Counted from the first letter of the stretch, positions 1 to 9,500 are shown. The stretch: 28,266 nucleotides of DNA from an uncultured Bartonella sp. (GCA_943913205.1 CALTWN010000012.1:1-28266), one strand, 5' to 3'. Translations and numbers: made by a program. Notes: generated by a model from the sequence alone, not told the origin.

Positions 1-78
1 CTATAAATCATAATAAATCTAGCTTTTACTTTATAATATATTATATTAACATTATAGCTACGAGATACGGAGTATTTT

Positions 79-957
79 ATGATAAGCGGAGCTTTAACAG
101 CCCTTATAACACCTTTTACAAGCAATAATGAGCTAGATATAGATAGCTTTAATAAATTGGTAGAATGGCAAATAAGCGAGAAGATAAATGGTTTAGTCGT
201 GGTAGGTACTACAGGCGAATCAGCAACCCTTAGTCATGATGAGCATAAATTTTTAATAGAGCATTGTGTTGCCACTATTCGAGGTCGCGTACCTGTTGTT
301 GCAGGCGCTGGTTCGAATAGCACAAAAGAGGCTATAGAACTTGCAAAACATGCGCAAGCAGCTAGGGTTGATGCTTTGCTAGTTGTAACACCCTATTATA
401 ACAAGCCGTGCCAAAGAGGATTGATTGAGCATTATAGCGCTATAGCTAATGCGGTTACTGTTCCTATTATTATTTATAATATTCCTGGGCGCTCGGTTAT
501 TGATATTTTGCCGCAAACAATAAAGCATCTTACTTTAAAGCATAAAAATATTATAGGTGTAAAGGATGCCACTGGTAGCATAGATAGGGTTGCGCAGCAA
601 AGAAGTTTATGTGGGCCAAACTTTATTCAATTAAGTGGTAATGATTGCACTTCTATAGCTTTTAATGCACAAGGCGGACAAGGTTGTATTTCGGTAACTT
701 CAAATGTGGCGCCTAAATTATGTGCAGAATTGCAAGCGGCTTGTAAAAACGGTGACTATAAAACAGCCTTAACTATTAACGATAAGCTGCAAACGTTAAA
801 TGAGGCTTTGTTTCTTGAGCCCAACCCAGCAGGCATTAAATATGCAGTATCTAAGTTAGGCTTATGTTCTGAATATGTGAGATCTCCAATGGTAACATTA
901 GAGGAAGAAACTAAGAAAATAATTGATAAAGCTATGGATATAGCCGGTTTGTTATAA
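79..957 (+). CDS. dapA: 4-hydroxy-tetrahydrodipicolinate synthase
   Basis: Condenses pyruvate with aspartate semialdehyde, the first committed step to diaminopimelate and lysine, in the cytoplasm. The 292-residue product has the normal family length and shows the full class I aldolase active site: TTGE at 44-47 (Thr44/Thr45), a YYNKPCQRG segment near 106-114, YNIPGR at 133-138 (Tyr133, Arg138) and the Schiff-base lysine in GVKDATG (Lys162). The ATG at 79 follows a good Shine-Dalgarno, ACGGAG at 66-71. smpB starts 12 bases after the stop, so the two are probably co-transcribed; dapA-smpB adjacency is common in alphaproteobacteria. The A/T-rich 78 bases upstream contain TATAAT at 32-37 but no convincing -35 box. 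Confidence 0.97.
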   Translation: MISGALTALITPFTSNNELDIDSFNKLVEWQISEKINGLVVVGTTGESATLSHDEHKFLIEHCVATIRGRVPVVAGAGSNSTKEAIELAKHAQAARVDALLVVTPYYNKPCQRGLIEHYSAIANAVTVPIIIYNIPGRSVIDILPQTIKHLTLKHKNIIGVKDATGSIDRVAQQRSLCGPNFIQLSGNDCTSIAFNAQGGQGCISVTSNVAPKLCAELQAACKNGDYKTALTINDKLQTLNEALFLEPNPAGIKYAVSKLGLCSEYVRSPMVTLEEETKKIIDKAMDIAGLL

Positions 958-969
958 TATTGTTGCGCA

Positions 970-1446
970 ATGTCTAAGAAAAACAATAAAAATATTAAGA
1001 TTGTAGCTGAAAATCGCAAAGCTCGTTATAATTATGAGTTAAGTGATTTTTTAGAGTCTGGAATAGAGCTTAAAGGTACTGAGGTTAAATCGCTACGAAG
1101 CGGAAAAGCTAATATAGCTGAATCTTATGCATCATTTGAGGGCGGTGAATTATGGGTTGTTAATTCTTATATTTCAGAATATTCACAAGGCAATAGGTTT
1201 AACCATGCTACACGCCGCTTGCGTAAGCTTTTGCTCAAAAAAAAAGAGCTTAAAAGACTATTTATTGCTGTTTCTCGCGAAGGCATGACGATTATACCAT
1301 TAAAATTATATTTTAATGCTGAAGGCAGAGTTAAGTTAGAAATTGCTCTTGGTAAGGGTAAAAAAAATTACGATAAGAGAGATGTTGAAAAAAAACGAGA
1401 TTGGGGCCGCGAAAAATCTCGTATCTTGAAGAATGCTTTAAGTTAA
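970..1446 (+). CDS. smpB: SsrA-binding protein SmpB
   Basis: Binds tmRNA and brings it to stalled ribosomes for trans-translation. The 158-residue basic protein has the SmpB beta-barrel signature: [17 protein letters not shown] near residues 36-52, then a NSYISEY segment, [15 protein letters not shown], and a lysine/arginine-rich C-terminal tail ([11 protein letters not shown]) of the kind that inserts into the empty A site. No clear Shine-Dalgarno precedes the ATG at 970, so translation may be coupled to dapA 12 bases upstream. Its 3' end overlaps the convergent uracil-DNA glycosylase gene by 9 bases. The ssrA gene itself is not in this window. Confidence 0.96.
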   Translation: MSKKNNKNIKIVAENRKARYNYELSDFLESGIELKGTEVKSLRSGKANIAESYASFEGGELWVVNSYISEYSQGNRFNHATRRLRKLLLKKKELKRLFIAVSREGMTIIPLKLYFNAEGRVKLEIALGKGKKNYDKRDVEKKRDWGREKSRILKNALS

Positions 1447-2097
1447 ACTTTGTATAATATTATCAAATACATCGTAGAACATTTGGGTGGTTAACCTACC
1501 GGTATTAGTATTGTATCGTGAACAATGATAGCTAGATATTAAAATTTTTGAATTTGCCTTTATTTCATATTTACTATTATGTCTAAATTTATAGCTTGAA
1601 ATTGGCAAATTAAAGCTTCTTAATACAGTATTATGCGCTATAGTTCCCAATGCTAATATTATTTTCAAATTAGGCAAATTATATAGTATAGGGTTTAAAA
1701 ATTGCCTGCAATTATTTATTTCAGACCCCAAAGGTTTGTTTTGCGGTGGAACGCAACGAACAGCATTAACAATAGCTGTATCTTGTAAACTTAAACTATC
1801 ATCTATCGCAGCTTTGTATTCGCCAATTGCAAAACCATATTTAATTAAACCACTATATAAAAGTATACCAGCATAGTCACCCGTAAAAGGGCGACCGGTG
1901 CGGTTTGCGCCTTGTAAACCAGGGGCTAAACCTACAATCAAAAGTTTTGCGTTTTCTAAACCATTTATAGGTTGAAAAATTGGCACTGGCGAATTAAACC
2001 AAGTTGGATGAATAGCTCTGTTATTAAGGCGAAAATCTTTTAAACGCGGACAAATAGCACAATTTGGAGGCGGGGCTATATCATAAATTTTATTCAT
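1438..2097 (-). CDS. Family 5 (UDGb-type) uracil-DNA glycosylase
   Basis: Likely removes uracil, and possibly other deaminated bases, from DNA. Motif A reads GLAPG followed by [12 protein letters not shown] (residues 56-74). This is the family 5 form, which lacks the catalytic Asp/Asn of families 1 and 4. Motif B is H191[10 protein letters not shown]. Four cysteines suited to a 4Fe-4S cluster are present: Cys13 and Cys16 (CAIC), Cys115 (RCVPP) and Cys130 (NNCRQF). A GTG lies directly before the ATG at 2097; I chose the ATG, although neither has a good Shine-Dalgarno. A UDG between smpB and rpoZ is the arrangement I know from Rhizobiales. The gene lies opposite its neighbours and overlaps smpB by 9 bases. 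Confidence 0.9.
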   Translation of the reverse strand: MNKIYDIAPPPNCAICPRLKDFRLNNRAIHPTWFNSPVPIFQPINGLENAKLLIVGLAPGLQGANRTGRPFTGDYAGILLYSGLIKYGFAIGEYKAAIDDSLSLQDTAIVNAVRCVPPQNKPLGSEINNCRQFLNPILYNLPNLKIILALGTIAHNTVLRSFNLPISSYKFRHNSKYEIKANSKILISSYHCSRYNTNTGRLTTQMFYDVFDNIIQSLT

Positions 2098-2140
2098 CAC
2101 TAGGTTTTTATATCAGGGAGTTAAACTTTGCAAGATAAAC

Positions 2141-2169
2141 TTGTATATGTTGGATAATTATATTATATT
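2141..2169 (+). promoter_or_regulatory. Possible sigma-70 type promoter for rpoZ-rsh-pyrE
   Basis: TTGTAT (2141-2146) and TATATT (2164-2169) are separated by 17 bases and lie just upstream of the rpoZ start at 2196. The -10 matches consensus at 5 of 6 positions; the -35 match is weak. In such A/T-rich sequence chance matches are common. Confidence 0.3.
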
Positions 2170-2195
2170 GTAAATATATATAAAATGAGGTGAAT

Positions 2196-2597
2196 ATGGC
2201 ACGCGTAACGGTAGAAGATTGTATCGATAAGGTAGATAATAGATTTGACCTTGTTTTACTTGCTGCACATAGAGTTAAGCAAATATCTAAAGGGTCGCAT
2301 GTTACTTTAAATAGAGAAAATGATAAAAATTCTGTTCTTTCCTTGCGTGAAATAGCTAGCAGCACAATATCAACTTCTGATTTAAAAGAAGATCTTATTC
2401 ATTCTATGCAAAAGCAAGTAGAAGTAGAAGATGATATTGAAGCAGCTAAGCCACAGCTTTTAGCTGATGCTTCTTCGGCTACAGATTCATCGCTTTCTCA
2501 AAAGGTAAATGACGGTTCTTTTGAATCATTATCTGAAGAAGATTTGTTGGATAGTATGGTTAAGATCTCATCTAACGGTAAAAGCGATAGTGATTAA
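2196..2597 (+). CDS. rpoZ: DNA-directed RNA polymerase omega subunit
   Basis: Omega subunit, which assists assembly of beta' into RNA polymerase. The conserved core is [13 protein letters not shown], then [16 protein letters not shown], with the rest of the first ~60 residues typical of omega. After residue ~70 comes a long Asp/Glu/Ser-rich tail, giving 133 residues in all; alphaproteobacterial omegas are commonly longer than the 91-residue E. coli protein. An in-frame GTG at 2190 would add two residues, but the ATG at 2196 gives the canonical MARVTVED start and sits 4 bases behind GAGGT at 2187-2191. Omega next to rsh is a conserved pairing; in E. coli the omega gene likewise precedes spoT. 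Confidence 0.95.
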   Translation: MARVTVEDCIDKVDNRFDLVLLAAHRVKQISKGSHVTLNRENDKNSVLSLREIASSTISTSDLKEDLIHSMQKQVEVEDDIEAAKPQLLADASSATDSSLSQKVNDGSFESLSEEDLLDSMVKISSNGKSDSD

Positions 2598-2626
2598 AAA
2601 ATATATATTTTTAAGTTAGGTTAAAT

Positions 2627-4789
2627 ATGCTGAGCCTAGATGAACTATTAGGCTTAATAGAAAAGTATAAGCCAAATGTAAATAAAGATATTATAGCAAA
2701 GGCATATGCCTATGCTATGGATAAGCATAGTAATCAAAAAAGAGCCTCGGGCGAATCTTACTTTTCGCATCCCTTGCATGTAGCAGAAATTTTGGTAAAT
2801 ATGCGCTTAGATGAGGCAACAATCGTTGCCGCTTTACTACATGATACCATTGAAGATACTACAGCTACAAAAACTGAAATTAGTAAATTATTTGGCAAAA
2901 ATATTGCGAATTTAGTAGATGGCTTAACCAAGTTAAAAAAACTTGATTTAATTTCTGAAAAAGCAATACAAGCTGAAAATCTGCGCAAACTTTTGCTGGC
3001 TATAACTAATGATGTGCGAGTATTATTGGTAAAACTTGCAGACCGCTTACATAATATGCGAACATTGAATGTTATGCGTAAAGCTAAGCGTTATAGAATT
3101 TCATTAGAAACCTTAGAAATTTATGCTCCGCTTGCCAGCCGTATGGGTATGCAAGATATTAAAGAAGAGCTTGAGAATACATCATTTAAATATATTAATG
3201 AAGAGGCTTACAATGCTATACAAGCAAGATTATCGCAAACATTAGAGCAGAATAAGCACTTGCTTACCCGAATTGGTTCTAAAATTGAAAGTCTTTTAGC
3301 TGCCAGTCAAGTTTCAGCCACTATAAAACGAAGAATGAAAGAGCCTTATGCAATTTTTCATAAAATGGAGATAAAGGGGCTTAAATTTGAAGAATTAACA
3401 GATATATTTGCTTTCCGCATTATTGTAGAAAATACTCTTGATTGTTATAAGGTTTTAGGAATATTGCATAGTAAATGGGCAATGGTACCTGGCAGATTTA
3501 AAGATTATATATCCACACCAAAGCAAAATGGCTATCAATCTATTCACACTACTATTGTAGGTCCTAACGGACAGCGTATAGAAATTCAAATTCGAACTTA
3601 TAATATGGAAGAAATTGCAGAATATGGTGTGGCCGCATATTCTAGCTATAAAGAAGGTGAAGCTTTTAAGGAATTATGTGTTGATAATAGTGCTAGGGTC
3701 TCAGCATGGTTACGCCGAACTTTAGATCTTTTAGCTGAGGGAGATAGTCCTGAAGAGTTTTTGGAACATACTAAACTTGAGTTATATCAAGATCAGGTTC
3801 TTTGTTTTACACCCAAAGGGCAACTTATAAGCTTGCCCCAAGGCGCAACAGTGCTTGATTTTGCTTATGCTGTGCATACAAATATAGGTAATTGCTGTGT
3901 TGGTTCAAAAGTTAATGGCTTGCTAACCTCTATTTTTACTGAATTAAAAAATGGCGATGAAGTAGAAATAATGTGTGATAATTCGGCAAAGCCAGATATA
4001 ACCTATGAGAAGTTTGTAAAAACTGGTCGCGCTCGTGTAGCTATAAGAAAAGCAACAAAAGCTGAAGTTTATAAGAAATATTGCACAATAGGACGCACTA
4101 AGCTTGAAGATTATTTCGCCCTTTATGGAAAAGCGTTTGATATTAAGGTTTTAGATAATATTTATGAGCAATTTTCTTATAAAAATGTAGATTCATTACT
4201 TGCATCAATAGGTAGAAATGAATTATCGGAAGCAGATATTTTTAAAGCTATATACCCCAATATTGATGAAAAAAAAGGTAAAACCTTAAGCTTTTCACTT
4301 AGAAATATTAAACCATTATTACGCAAACGCGCAGCTTATTTGAGCGGAAAAAATTATCCACTTTATGGGATAGAAGGAAAAATAAATGTCAATTTCTCGC
4401 CAAAAGGTATTGTTCCTGGGGATGCTATTATTGGTGTGTTGGATAATGATAAAAAAAATATTTTGATTTATCCTACAAAAGCAAAATTGCCAAAACATAA
4501 GAAAAAGCAACTTGTAGACATAATGTGGCACGACAAATTACCGGTTGAGAGATATCGTGCACATATTTATTTATTGGTACAGAATCAAGTTGGTGTTATT
4601 AATAAAATAAGTTCTGTTTTAACTACAAATGATGTAAGCATATTTGACGTTCTTGTACGTTCTTATGTTTTGGGCTTTTGCAAAATGGAGATAGTTGTGG
4701 ATGTTTGGAATTTAAAACAGCTAAATTTTGTTATTGCCCTTATAAGAGAACTTAATATAGTTAGTAGAGCTTATAGGTTGTATAATTAG
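2627..4789 (+). CDS. rsh: Bifunctional (p)ppGpp synthetase/hydrolase (Rsh)
   Basis: Makes and degrades the stringent-response alarmone. All four domains are present in 720 residues. The HD hydrolase domain has His48, His71-Asp72 in LLHDTIEDT, and LADRLHNMRTL at 138-147. The synthetase domain spans about 235-345, with DYISTPKQNGYQSIHT and EIQIRT. A TGS domain lies at about 389-449 and a C-terminal ACT domain at about 643-718. The RFKD motif at 290-293 is the RXKD form of bifunctional enzymes rather than the EXDD form of RelA-type synthetases. One oddity: the usual AAHxxYK of the synthetase domain reads AAYSSYK at 336-342. The gene lies between rpoZ (29-base gap) and pyrE (12-base gap), probably as one transcript. 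Confidence 0.95.
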   Translation: MLSLDELLGLIEKYKPNVNKDIIAKAYAYAMDKHSNQKRASGESYFSHPLHVAEILVNMRLDEATIVAALLHDTIEDTTATKTEISKLFGKNIANLVDGLTKLKKLDLISEKAIQAENLRKLLLAITNDVRVLLVKLADRLHNMRTLNVMRKAKRYRISLETLEIYAPLASRMGMQDIKEELENTSFKYINEEAYNAIQARLSQTLEQNKHLLTRIGSKIESLLAASQVSATIKRRMKEPYAIFHKMEIKGLKFEELTDIFAFRIIVENTLDCYKVLGILHSKWAMVPGRFKDYISTPKQNGYQSIHTTIVGPNGQRIEIQIRTYNMEEIAEYGVAAYSSYKEGEAFKELCVDNSARVSAWLRRTLDLLAEGDSPEEFLEHTKLELYQDQVLCFTPKGQLISLPQGATVLDFAYAVHTNIGNCCVGSKVNGLLTSIFTELKNGDEVEIMCDNSAKPDITYEKFVKTGRARVAIRKATKAEVYKKYCTIGRTKLEDYFALYGKAFDIKVLDNIYEQFSYKNVDSLLASIGRNELSEADIFKAIYPNIDEKKGKTLSFSLRNIKPLLRKRAAYLSGKNYPLYGIEGKINVNFSPKGIVPGDAIIGVLDNDKKNILIYPTKAKLPKHKKKQLVDIMWHDKLPVERYRAHIYLLVQNQVGVINKISSVLTTNDVSIFDVLVRSYVLGFCKMEIVVDVWNLKQLNFVIALIRELNIVSRAYRLYN

Positions 4790-4801
4790 TGGATATATAA
4801 A

Positions 4802-5380
4802 ATGACAAAAGACCAAGTTTTAGAAATTTTTCATAAAGCAGATGCCATTTTAGAAGGACATTTTATTCTTACCTCGGGTAGGCATAGCTCATTATACATG
4901 CAAAAAGCTAAAGTTTTTATGCATGCAGATTTAACAGAAATATTGTGTAAAGCATTGGCTAATAAAATTTTAGAATATATTAAAGAACCGATAAAATATT
5001 TGATAGGCCCTGCAATAGGGGGAATTATACCAGCTTTTGAAACTTCAAAACATTTAAAGATTCCAGCGCTTTGGGTAGAACGTGTAGATGGTAAATTTTG
5101 TCTAAAGCGATTTTCTATTAATAAAGGTGATAATATTGTAATAATAGAAGATATTGTTACAACCGGTTTATCTATAAAAGAAACTATACACACTATGCAA
5201 GAAGCAGGCGCTAATGTCTTGGCTGCGGCTTGCATATTAGACCGTTCTGCTGGAAAAGTTGAAGTAGGTGTGCCACTAATTTCGCTTTGTTCATATGAGG
5301 TGCCTTCATACGCTGCGCATGAGGTTCCTGAAGAGCTTGCAAAAATACCGGCAATAAAACCTGGTAGCCGCAATAATTAA
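4802..5380 (+). CDS. pyrE: Orotate phosphoribosyltransferase
   Basis: Transfers the phosphoribosyl group of PRPP to orotate, giving OMP in pyrimidine synthesis. The 192-residue protein has the type I phosphoribosyltransferase loop VIIEDIVTTG at 113-122, an N-terminal GHFILTSGRHSSLY segment (19-32) and the GPAIGGIIPAFE region (69-80). It follows rsh by 12 bases, and the rsh-pyrE pairing is usual in Rhizobiales. The last 4 bases overlap the convergent MFS gene. A 180-codon open frame runs antisense through the gene but resembles no protein I know. Confidence 0.95.
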   Translation: MTKDQVLEIFHKADAILEGHFILTSGRHSSLYMQKAKVFMHADLTEILCKALANKILEYIKEPIKYLIGPAIGGIIPAFETSKHLKIPALWVERVDGKFCLKRFSINKGDNIVIIEDIVTTGLSIKETIHTMQEAGANVLAAACILDRSAGKVEVGVPLISLCSYEVPSYAAHEVPEELAKIPAIKPGSRNN

Positions 5381-6561
5381 TTTTTAAATTTGGGTAAGAA
5401 TATAGTTAATATACCTAATAACGGTAAAAATCCTGATATTATAAATAATTTTTGTAAACCTATATAATCACCTATATACCCCATAGCACAAGAAGATAGC
5501 CCCCCTATACCATAAGCAAATCCGTACATAAATCCGCCTATAGTACCCACTTTTCCTGGTACAAGTTCTTGTGCATAAACCACAATAGCAGGAAAAGCTG
5601 AAGCAAGAATAGTGCCTACTATTATAGATAAAATAGCTGTGGCAACTAAACCTACATAAGGCAGTGCTATAGAAAAAGGTAATACGCCTAATATCGAAAA
5701 CCATATAACTGTGCGTGAACCGAAACGGTCGCCTAAGGGGCCACCAAATATAGTGCCCATAGCTATACCACCCAAGAATAAAAACAGCATTATTTGAGCT
5801 GACCTTACGCTTAAATGAAATCTATCAATAACATATAATGTATAATAGTTTTGAAAAGTACTTAAATATATATATTTAGCAAACATTAAACCGATAAGAA
5901 TAAAAATACTAAATATTATGGTAGATTTACCTAAGCTATTATATTTGATGGGTTTTTGTAGGCTTTTATTTTTAATTGAATGATGTATATACCAGTTACT
6001 CACAAATACTAAAACAACTAAACCTAAAAGCGAGAATGGAGCAATATAAATTAGCTGTCGTGGATTATAAATAAATAAAGCAGCCAATAAAGGAGCTATA
6101 GCGGTGCCTAAATTACCGCCTATTTGAAATGTAGATTGGGCTGTTCCGTATTTGCCACCAGAAGCAAAACGGGCTATTCGAGCAGCTTCAGGATGAAAAA
6201 TAGAAGAAGCTAACCCAAAAAAAGCAGAACCTAGTATAAAACAATAATAATTTTTTGTATAAGACAAAATAATTATGCCTATAAGCGCAAAAATAAAGCA
6301 TGAAGCTAAAGCCAATGCAATTGACTTTTTATCACCATAATAGCCTACCATGGGTTGTAACAAAGAGCCGGTAAGTTGAAAAGTGGCAGTTATAACGCCA
6401 AGTTGTAGCAAGCTTAGCGAATAAGTTTGTTGTAATGTAGGATAAATAGCAGGTAAAAGCGCCTGGGTAGTGTCATTTATAAAATGAACACCGCAGAGTA
6501 GGATAATTATATACCATACCCCATTATTTGTTTTTTTTGCTAAAAGCGGGGCGCCTTGCAT
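5377..6561 (-). CDS. fsr: MFS transporter, fosmidomycin-resistance (Fsr) type
   Basis: A 394-residue inner-membrane protein with about 12 hydrophobic segments. The N-terminal HFINDTTQALLPAIYP segment, then TFQLTGSLLQPMVGYYGDKK (segment 2 and loop 2-3), FHPEAARIAR and a SGGKYGTAQSTFQIGGN stretch are the pattern of the Fsr branch of the major facilitator superfamily. GDRFGSRTVIW is the second-half copy of the loop motif. Efflux of small molecules by proton antiport is the likely role; the substrate cannot be read from sequence. The ATG at 6561 follows AAAGG on the minus strand (6569-6573). It appears to be a single-gene unit between plus-strand operons, overlapping pyrE by 4 bases. Confidence 0.85.
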   Translation of the reverse strand: MQGAPLLAKKTNNGVWYIIILLCGVHFINDTTQALLPAIYPTLQQTYSLSLLQLGVITATFQLTGSLLQPMVGYYGDKKSIALALASCFIFALIGIIILSYTKNYYCFILGSAFFGLASSIFHPEAARIARFASGGKYGTAQSTFQIGGNLGTAIAPLLAALFIYNPRQLIYIAPFSLLGLVVLVFVSNWYIHHSIKNKSLQKPIKYNSLGKSTIIFSIFILIGLMFAKYIYLSTFQNYYTLYVIDRFHLSVRSAQIMLFLFLGGIAMGTIFGGPLGDRFGSRTVIWFSILGVLPFSIALPYVGLVATAILSIIVGTILASAFPAIVVYAQELVPGKVGTIGGFMYGFAYGIGGLSSCAMGYIGDYIGLQKLFIISGFLPLLGILTIFLPKFKN

Positions 6562-6638
6562 ATATTAACCTTTAAAAGATATGTGAATCGTGCTATTTTA
6601 ACTTGTTTTATAGCAGAAGAATTTTTAGAAGACAAGAA

Positions 6639-7037
6639 ATGATTATAGGTATAGGTTGCGACCTTGTTGATATAAGGCGTATAGAGAATATGCTAATAAA
6701 ATACAATGAAAGTTTTATTAATCGAATATTTGCTCCGCAAGAAAGTTCACATAGTGCGAATAAAGAAACGAAAGCCAGTTTTTTTGCTAAAAGATTTGCA
6801 GCAAAAGAAGCTTTGGTTAAAGCGTTAGGGGTAGGATTTCGTAAGGGTATTACCTGGCGAGATATATGTTTATTAAATAATGAGTTGGGTAAGCCTTATA
6901 TTAAATTGCAGGGTGAAGCTGCAAGGCAGTTAGAAAATCTTGCAAAACAACATGAAGGTACAAAACAAGCAAAAATTCACGTATCATTAAGTGATGAGCC
7001 GCCTTATGCGCAAGCCATGGTGATTTTAGAAATATAA
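6639..7037 (+). CDS. acpS: Holo-[acyl-carrier-protein] synthase
   Basis: Moves 4'-phosphopantetheine from CoA to the serine of apo-ACP. The 132-residue protein starts with the canonical MIIGIGCDLVDI (Asp8, magnesium ligand) and carries FAKRFAAKEALVKALG with Glu57, the second metal ligand; the C-terminal HVSLSDEPPYA matches the family. A TTG at 6603 in the same frame would add 12 residues, but the ATG at 6639 gives the standard N-terminus. The Shine-Dalgarno (GAAGA-like) is weak. It heads the acpS-lepB-rnc-era-recO run typical of Rhizobiales. Confidence 0.95.
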   Translation: MIIGIGCDLVDIRRIENMLIKYNESFINRIFAPQESSHSANKETKASFFAKRFAAKEALVKALGVGFRKGITWRDICLLNNELGKPYIKLQGEAARQLENLAKQHEGTKQAKIHVSLSDEPPYAQAMVILEI

Positions 7038-7104
7038 ATTTTAACAAACTTGTTTTTAAATAGATATATAGTTAGAATAAGTGGGTTATTTTACAGGAGA
7101 GCAT

Positions 7105-7875
7105 ATGTTGAATAAAAAAATACTAGGAGAAATAAAAGATACAGGCAAAATCTTTATTCAGGCCGCTTTAATAACCTTATTAATTAGAAGTTTTATTATT
7201 CAACCTTTTGTTATTCCTTCTGGATCTATGCGTCCTACATTGTTGGTGGGGGACTATTTGTTTGTAAATAAATTTGCTTATGGTTACTCACGCTTTAGTA
7301 TTTCACCTATTTTACCTTTGCCAGCTGGAAGATTATTTGCAACATCACCTAAAAGAGGTGATATTGTAGTGTTTAACCATAAAGATGCTTATGATAATGA
7401 GCGAAAAGATTTTATAAAACGTCTTATAGGACTTCCGGGCGACCGAGTGCAAATGCGCGCGGGGGTATTATATATAAATGATAAAGCGGTAGAGCGAATA
7501 AAATTAAACGACATAACCTCGTATGATATTTCTGGTGCATACGAGCCAGCAAATTGTTATAAGGAAAAATTAGATAATGGTGTTTCTTATAATACACTAG
7601 ATATAGACCCATTTATGCGCGGTAATAATACTATAGAATTTGTTGTGCCTTTGAAACATTATTTTATGATGGGCGATAACAGGGATAATTCAGAAGATAG
7701 TAGATTTTCATTAGGCTATATACCAGATGATGAATTGCTTGGCAGAGCTACTTATCTCTTTTTTTCATTAAAAGATAATGTGCCAGGTTATGCAATATGG
7801 AAATGGTTTGGACATATAAGATGGAACAGAGTGTTTACACCTGTAAATAGTTTGCGTTATGGCAATTATAAATAA
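7105..7875 (+). CDS. lepB: Signal peptidase I
   Basis: Inner-membrane Ser/Lys protease that removes signal peptides from exported proteins. One N-terminal membrane segment lies at about 13-34, followed directly by PSGSMRPTL with nucleophile Ser41. The general base is Lys105 in FIKRLIGLPGD, and the third conserved block is MMGDNRDNSEDSR. A GTG at 7081 in the same frame would add 8 residues; the ATG at 7105 has an excellent AGGAGA (7095-7100), which decides the start. The 256-residue length is normal. The stop codon overlaps the rnc ATG by one base (TAATG), implying coupled translation. Confidence 0.96.
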   Translation: MLNKKILGEIKDTGKIFIQAALITLLIRSFIIQPFVIPSGSMRPTLLVGDYLFVNKFAYGYSRFSISPILPLPAGRLFATSPKRGDIVVFNHKDAYDNERKDFIKRLIGLPGDRVQMRAGVLYINDKAVERIKLNDITSYDISGAYEPANCYKEKLDNGVSYNTLDIDPFMRGNNTIEFVVPLKHYFMMGDNRDNSEDSRFSLGYIPDDELLGRATYLFFSLKDNVPGYAIWKWFGHIRWNRVFTPVNSLRYGNYK

Positions 7876-8594
7876 TGATAATTAAGTTAACTAATAAAGA
7901 GTTAGAAAAATTATTTCATATAGCTGATTATAATTTTAAAAATATTGATTTAGCTACACAAGCTTTTATCCATGCTAGCTATTTTGCGCATTTAAGTGTT
8001 GAAAAAACATTTGATACACATTACGAAAGGTTAGAGTTTTTGGGCGATAGAGTGTTGGGGGTAATAATTGCACAAATGCTTTTTGAATTATTTCCCCAGG
8101 CTAATGAGGGGGAGCTTTCCAAAAGATTTAATGCTTTAGTTAATACTGATATGTGTTCAGCTATTGCGCAGAATATTGGCCTTACAAAATTTGTACGCTC
8201 TAGCCCAGATTTAAAAAAAACTAATAGCAAGGCCTATCATAATATTTATGCTGATATAATGGAGGCGTTTATTGCCGCTTTATATTTAGATGGGGGCTTT
8301 AATGTTGCCCTTAATTTTGTATATAAATATTGGAAATATATAGCTTTTAAAGAACATTTAGTGCGCTCAGATGCTAAAACTACTTTGCAAGAATGGGCGC
8401 ATAAGAAATGCGCTGCTCAACCAATTTATAAAGTAGTTAAATATGAAGGGCCGGAGCACGAGCCAAAATATTATATTCAGGTAGATATTAATGGCATAAA
8501 ACCTGCCATAGGTGTAGGAAGCTCTAAACGCAATGCACAAATAGAAGCGGCTAAACAAATATTATACAGAGAAGGTGTTTGGAAAGATGGATAA
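7875..8594 (+). CDS. rnc: Ribonuclease III
   Basis: Cleaves double-stranded RNA in rRNA maturation and RNA turnover. The nuclease signature ERLEFLGDRVL (51-61) supplies Glu54 and Asp58; Asp127 and Glu130 lie in ADIMEAFIAAL. The double-stranded RNA-binding domain begins at TTLQEWAHK and ends with SSKRNAQIEAAKQIL. The length of 239 residues is normal. The start codon shares a base with the lepB stop, and the 3' end overlaps era by 8 bases, so lepB, rnc and era are probably translated in sequence from one message. Confidence 0.96.
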   Translation: MIIKLTNKELEKLFHIADYNFKNIDLATQAFIHASYFAHLSVEKTFDTHYERLEFLGDRVLGVIIAQMLFELFPQANEGELSKRFNALVNTDMCSAIAQNIGLTKFVRSSPDLKKTNSKAYHNIYADIMEAFIAALYLDGGFNVALNFVYKYWKYIAFKEHLVRSDAKTTLQEWAHKKCAAQPIYKVVKYEGPEHEPKYYIQVDINGIKPAIGVGSSKRNAQIEAAKQILYREGVWKDG

Positions 8595-9498
8595 CGCAAA
8601 CGAAAATGCTAAAAAAACCTATTCTGGTTTTGTAGCTTTAATAGGTGCTCCAAATGCAGGTAAATCTACCTTATTAAACCATTTAGTTGGCACCAAAGTT
8701 TCTATTGTTACCCACAAGGTACAAACTACGCGTACTATTATACGTGGTATTGTTAGTACAGATACGCAGCAGATAGTATTTTTAGACACACCAGGATTGT
8801 TTAAGCCAAAAGGTGCTTTGGATAAAATGATGGTTAATCAAGCCTGGGGGGGGGCAAAGGAAGCAGATATAATAACTTTAATAATTGATGTTAAATCTGG
8901 ATTGAATGAAGCTAATAAGGCAATTTTAGAGAATATCAAAAACTTTAAGCAGCCTAAAATTTTAATTTTAAATAAAATAGATTTAGTGCGTCATGAAGAA
9001 TTATTAAAAATTACAAAAGAAATAAACGATAATTATAGCTTTGAGCATGTTTTTATGTTGGTAGCTTCCAAAGGGTTATATTGTCAAGATTACCTAAATA
9101 GCTTATACAAAATGTTAAGGGAAGGACCCTTTTATTATGACCCAGAGCAGGCCTCCACTATTGCTTTGCGAGAGTTGGCCGCAGAAATAACCAGAGAAAA
9201 AATTTACCTACGTGTACATAAAGAGCTTCCATATAGTGCAGCGGTGCAAACCGAAAAATATGAAGAGCTAAAAGATGGCAGTATTCGTATAGATCAGGTA
9301 ATTTATGTAGAAAGAGATGGGCAGAAAAAAATTATTTTAGGTAAGCAGGGCAGTATTATTAAAGCTATTGGTCAAGCTTCGCGTCAGGAGCTTAGCGTTT
9401 TATTGGAAAAAAAGGTGCATTTGTTTTTATATGTAAAAGTGCAAGAAAATTGGAAGCAAAGACCTGAAGAATATTGTAGCTTTACTCATAATAATTAA
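8587..9498 (+). CDS. era: GTPase Era
   Basis: GTPase that binds 16S rRNA and assists 30S assembly. In the 303-residue protein the G motifs are GAPNAGKST (20-28), DTPG (67-70), NKID (129-132) and ASKG (near 160). The C-terminal KH domain includes ERDGQKKIILGKQGSIIKAI. An in-frame GTG at 8575 would add 4 residues; the ATG at 8587 is preferred because it is the standard codon and lies just behind GGAAAG. It overlaps the end of rnc by 8 bases and is followed 2 bases later by recO. Confidence 0.96.
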   Translation: MDNANENAKKTYSGFVALIGAPNAGKSTLLNHLVGTKVSIVTHKVQTTRTIIRGIVSTDTQQIVFLDTPGLFKPKGALDKMMVNQAWGGAKEADIITLIIDVKSGLNEANKAILENIKNFKQPKILILNKIDLVRHEELLKITKEINDNYSFEHVFMLVASKGLYCQDYLNSLYKMLREGPFYYDPEQASTIALRELAAEITREKIYLRVHKELPYSAAVQTEKYEELKDGSIRIDQVIYVERDGQKKIILGKQGSIIKAIGQASRQELSVLLEKKVHLFLYVKVQENWKQRPEEYCSFTHNN

Positions 9499-9500
9499 TA

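Noticed and set aside
4831..5373. 180-codon open frame antisense to pyrE
   Set aside because: It lies wholly within pyrE on the other strand, has no Shine-Dalgarno and resembles no protein; pyrE itself shows clear motifs.
7041..7058. AACAA/TTGTT stem with T5 between acpS and lepB as a terminator
   Set aside because: The stem is only 5 A/T-rich base pairs with a 2-base loop, and the genes around it form a conserved co-directional run.
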